From Bacteroidia bacterium (GTDB lineage: Bacteria > Bacteroidota > Bacteroidia > Flavobacteriales > Flavobacteriaceae), in assembly GCA_030429325.1 (NCBI GenBank), contig JAUICT010000120.1, forward strand, positions 1 to 6,642: a DNA stretch of 6,642 bases, given 5' to 3'. The translations under genes were made by a program, and so were the position numbers. The notes below the pieces were generated by a model that ran no database searches, had not been told where the DNA came from, and saw only the letters and a list, made by a program, of their open reading frames with translations. Shown one piece after another: positions 6,555 through 6,642 of the stretch (position 1 is the stretch's first letter; each line of letters opens with the position of its first letter).

Positions 6555-6642
6555 ATGTCCCCCATCCCACTATCTTTAGAATACCTTGTTCGCCCTTCAA
6601 CTATTGAATCCGATAAAAAACCAGCTATTTTTATGTTTCATG
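6555..6642 (+). CDS. Start of an alpha/beta-hydrolase (phospholipase/carboxylesterase type), cut by right edge
   Basis: An ATG at 6555 opens a frame that runs without a stop to the window edge, giving 29 codons: MSPIPLSLEYLVRPST, then SDKKPAIFMFH with the next codon beginning in G. The hydrophobic strand followed by FMFHG is the usual start of the alpha/beta-hydrolase fold, where the HG turn supplies the oxyanion hole. The pattern LEYLVRxP...KPxxFMxHG fits the phospholipase/carboxylesterase (Abhydrolase_2) group found in Flavobacteriaceae. The catalytic Ser, Asp and His lie beyond the window, so neither activity nor substrate can be judged. It begins nine bases after the stop of the Tic20-like gene and is likely the fourth gene of the same operon. 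Confidence 0.72.
   Translation, partial: MSPIPLSLEYLVRPSTIESDKKPAIFMFH

Overview
The window looks like chromosomal DNA from a marine-type member of the Flavobacteriaceae (Bacteroidota). The grounds are AT-rich coding, A-rich rather than strong GGAGG leaders, a TAnnTTTG-type -7 box, and protein families whose sequences resemble flavobacterial ones: a BatA N-terminal-domain protein, a dihydroorotase homologue of the 'VSxGEPG' type, and a Tic20-like small membrane protein. The genus cannot be fixed by eye. All recognised genes are on the + strand, with no tRNA, rRNA, CRISPR array, insertion sequence or phage gene. No gene-free stretch exceeds about 130 bases.

Left part (1-1459): the C-terminal end of a protein cut by the window edge. 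It carries a tail domain otherwise known to me from the ends of large ATPase/TPR-type regulators. After a short gap holding a perfect 15-base dyad comes a membrane-bound sterol desaturase/fatty acid hydroxylase-family di-iron enzyme, closed by a clear intrinsic terminator at 1345-1391.

Middle part (1460-2958): a small conserved protein of unknown function with a histidine-containing core, then 38 bases later a two-domain family 2 glycosyltransferase with an extra C-terminal Rossmann-like domain.

Right part (3020-6642): a tight gene run that probably forms one operon behind a TATATTTG -7 box. It encodes a 640-residue BatA/vWA-type membrane protein, a 417-residue dihydroorotase-like protein joined by an ATGA overlap, a 107-residue Tic20-like membrane protein four bases downstream, and the first 29 codons of an alpha/beta-hydrolase cut by the right edge. 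The dihydroorotase-like protein has lost the HxH metal motif and further ligands, so it is most likely a pseudoenzyme, either a structural partner of aspartate carbamoyltransferase or something with a new role.

I see no definite new defence or mobile system. The most interesting item is the coupling of this inactive-looking dihydroorotase to a membrane vWA-type protein and two other envelope- or lipid-like genes.
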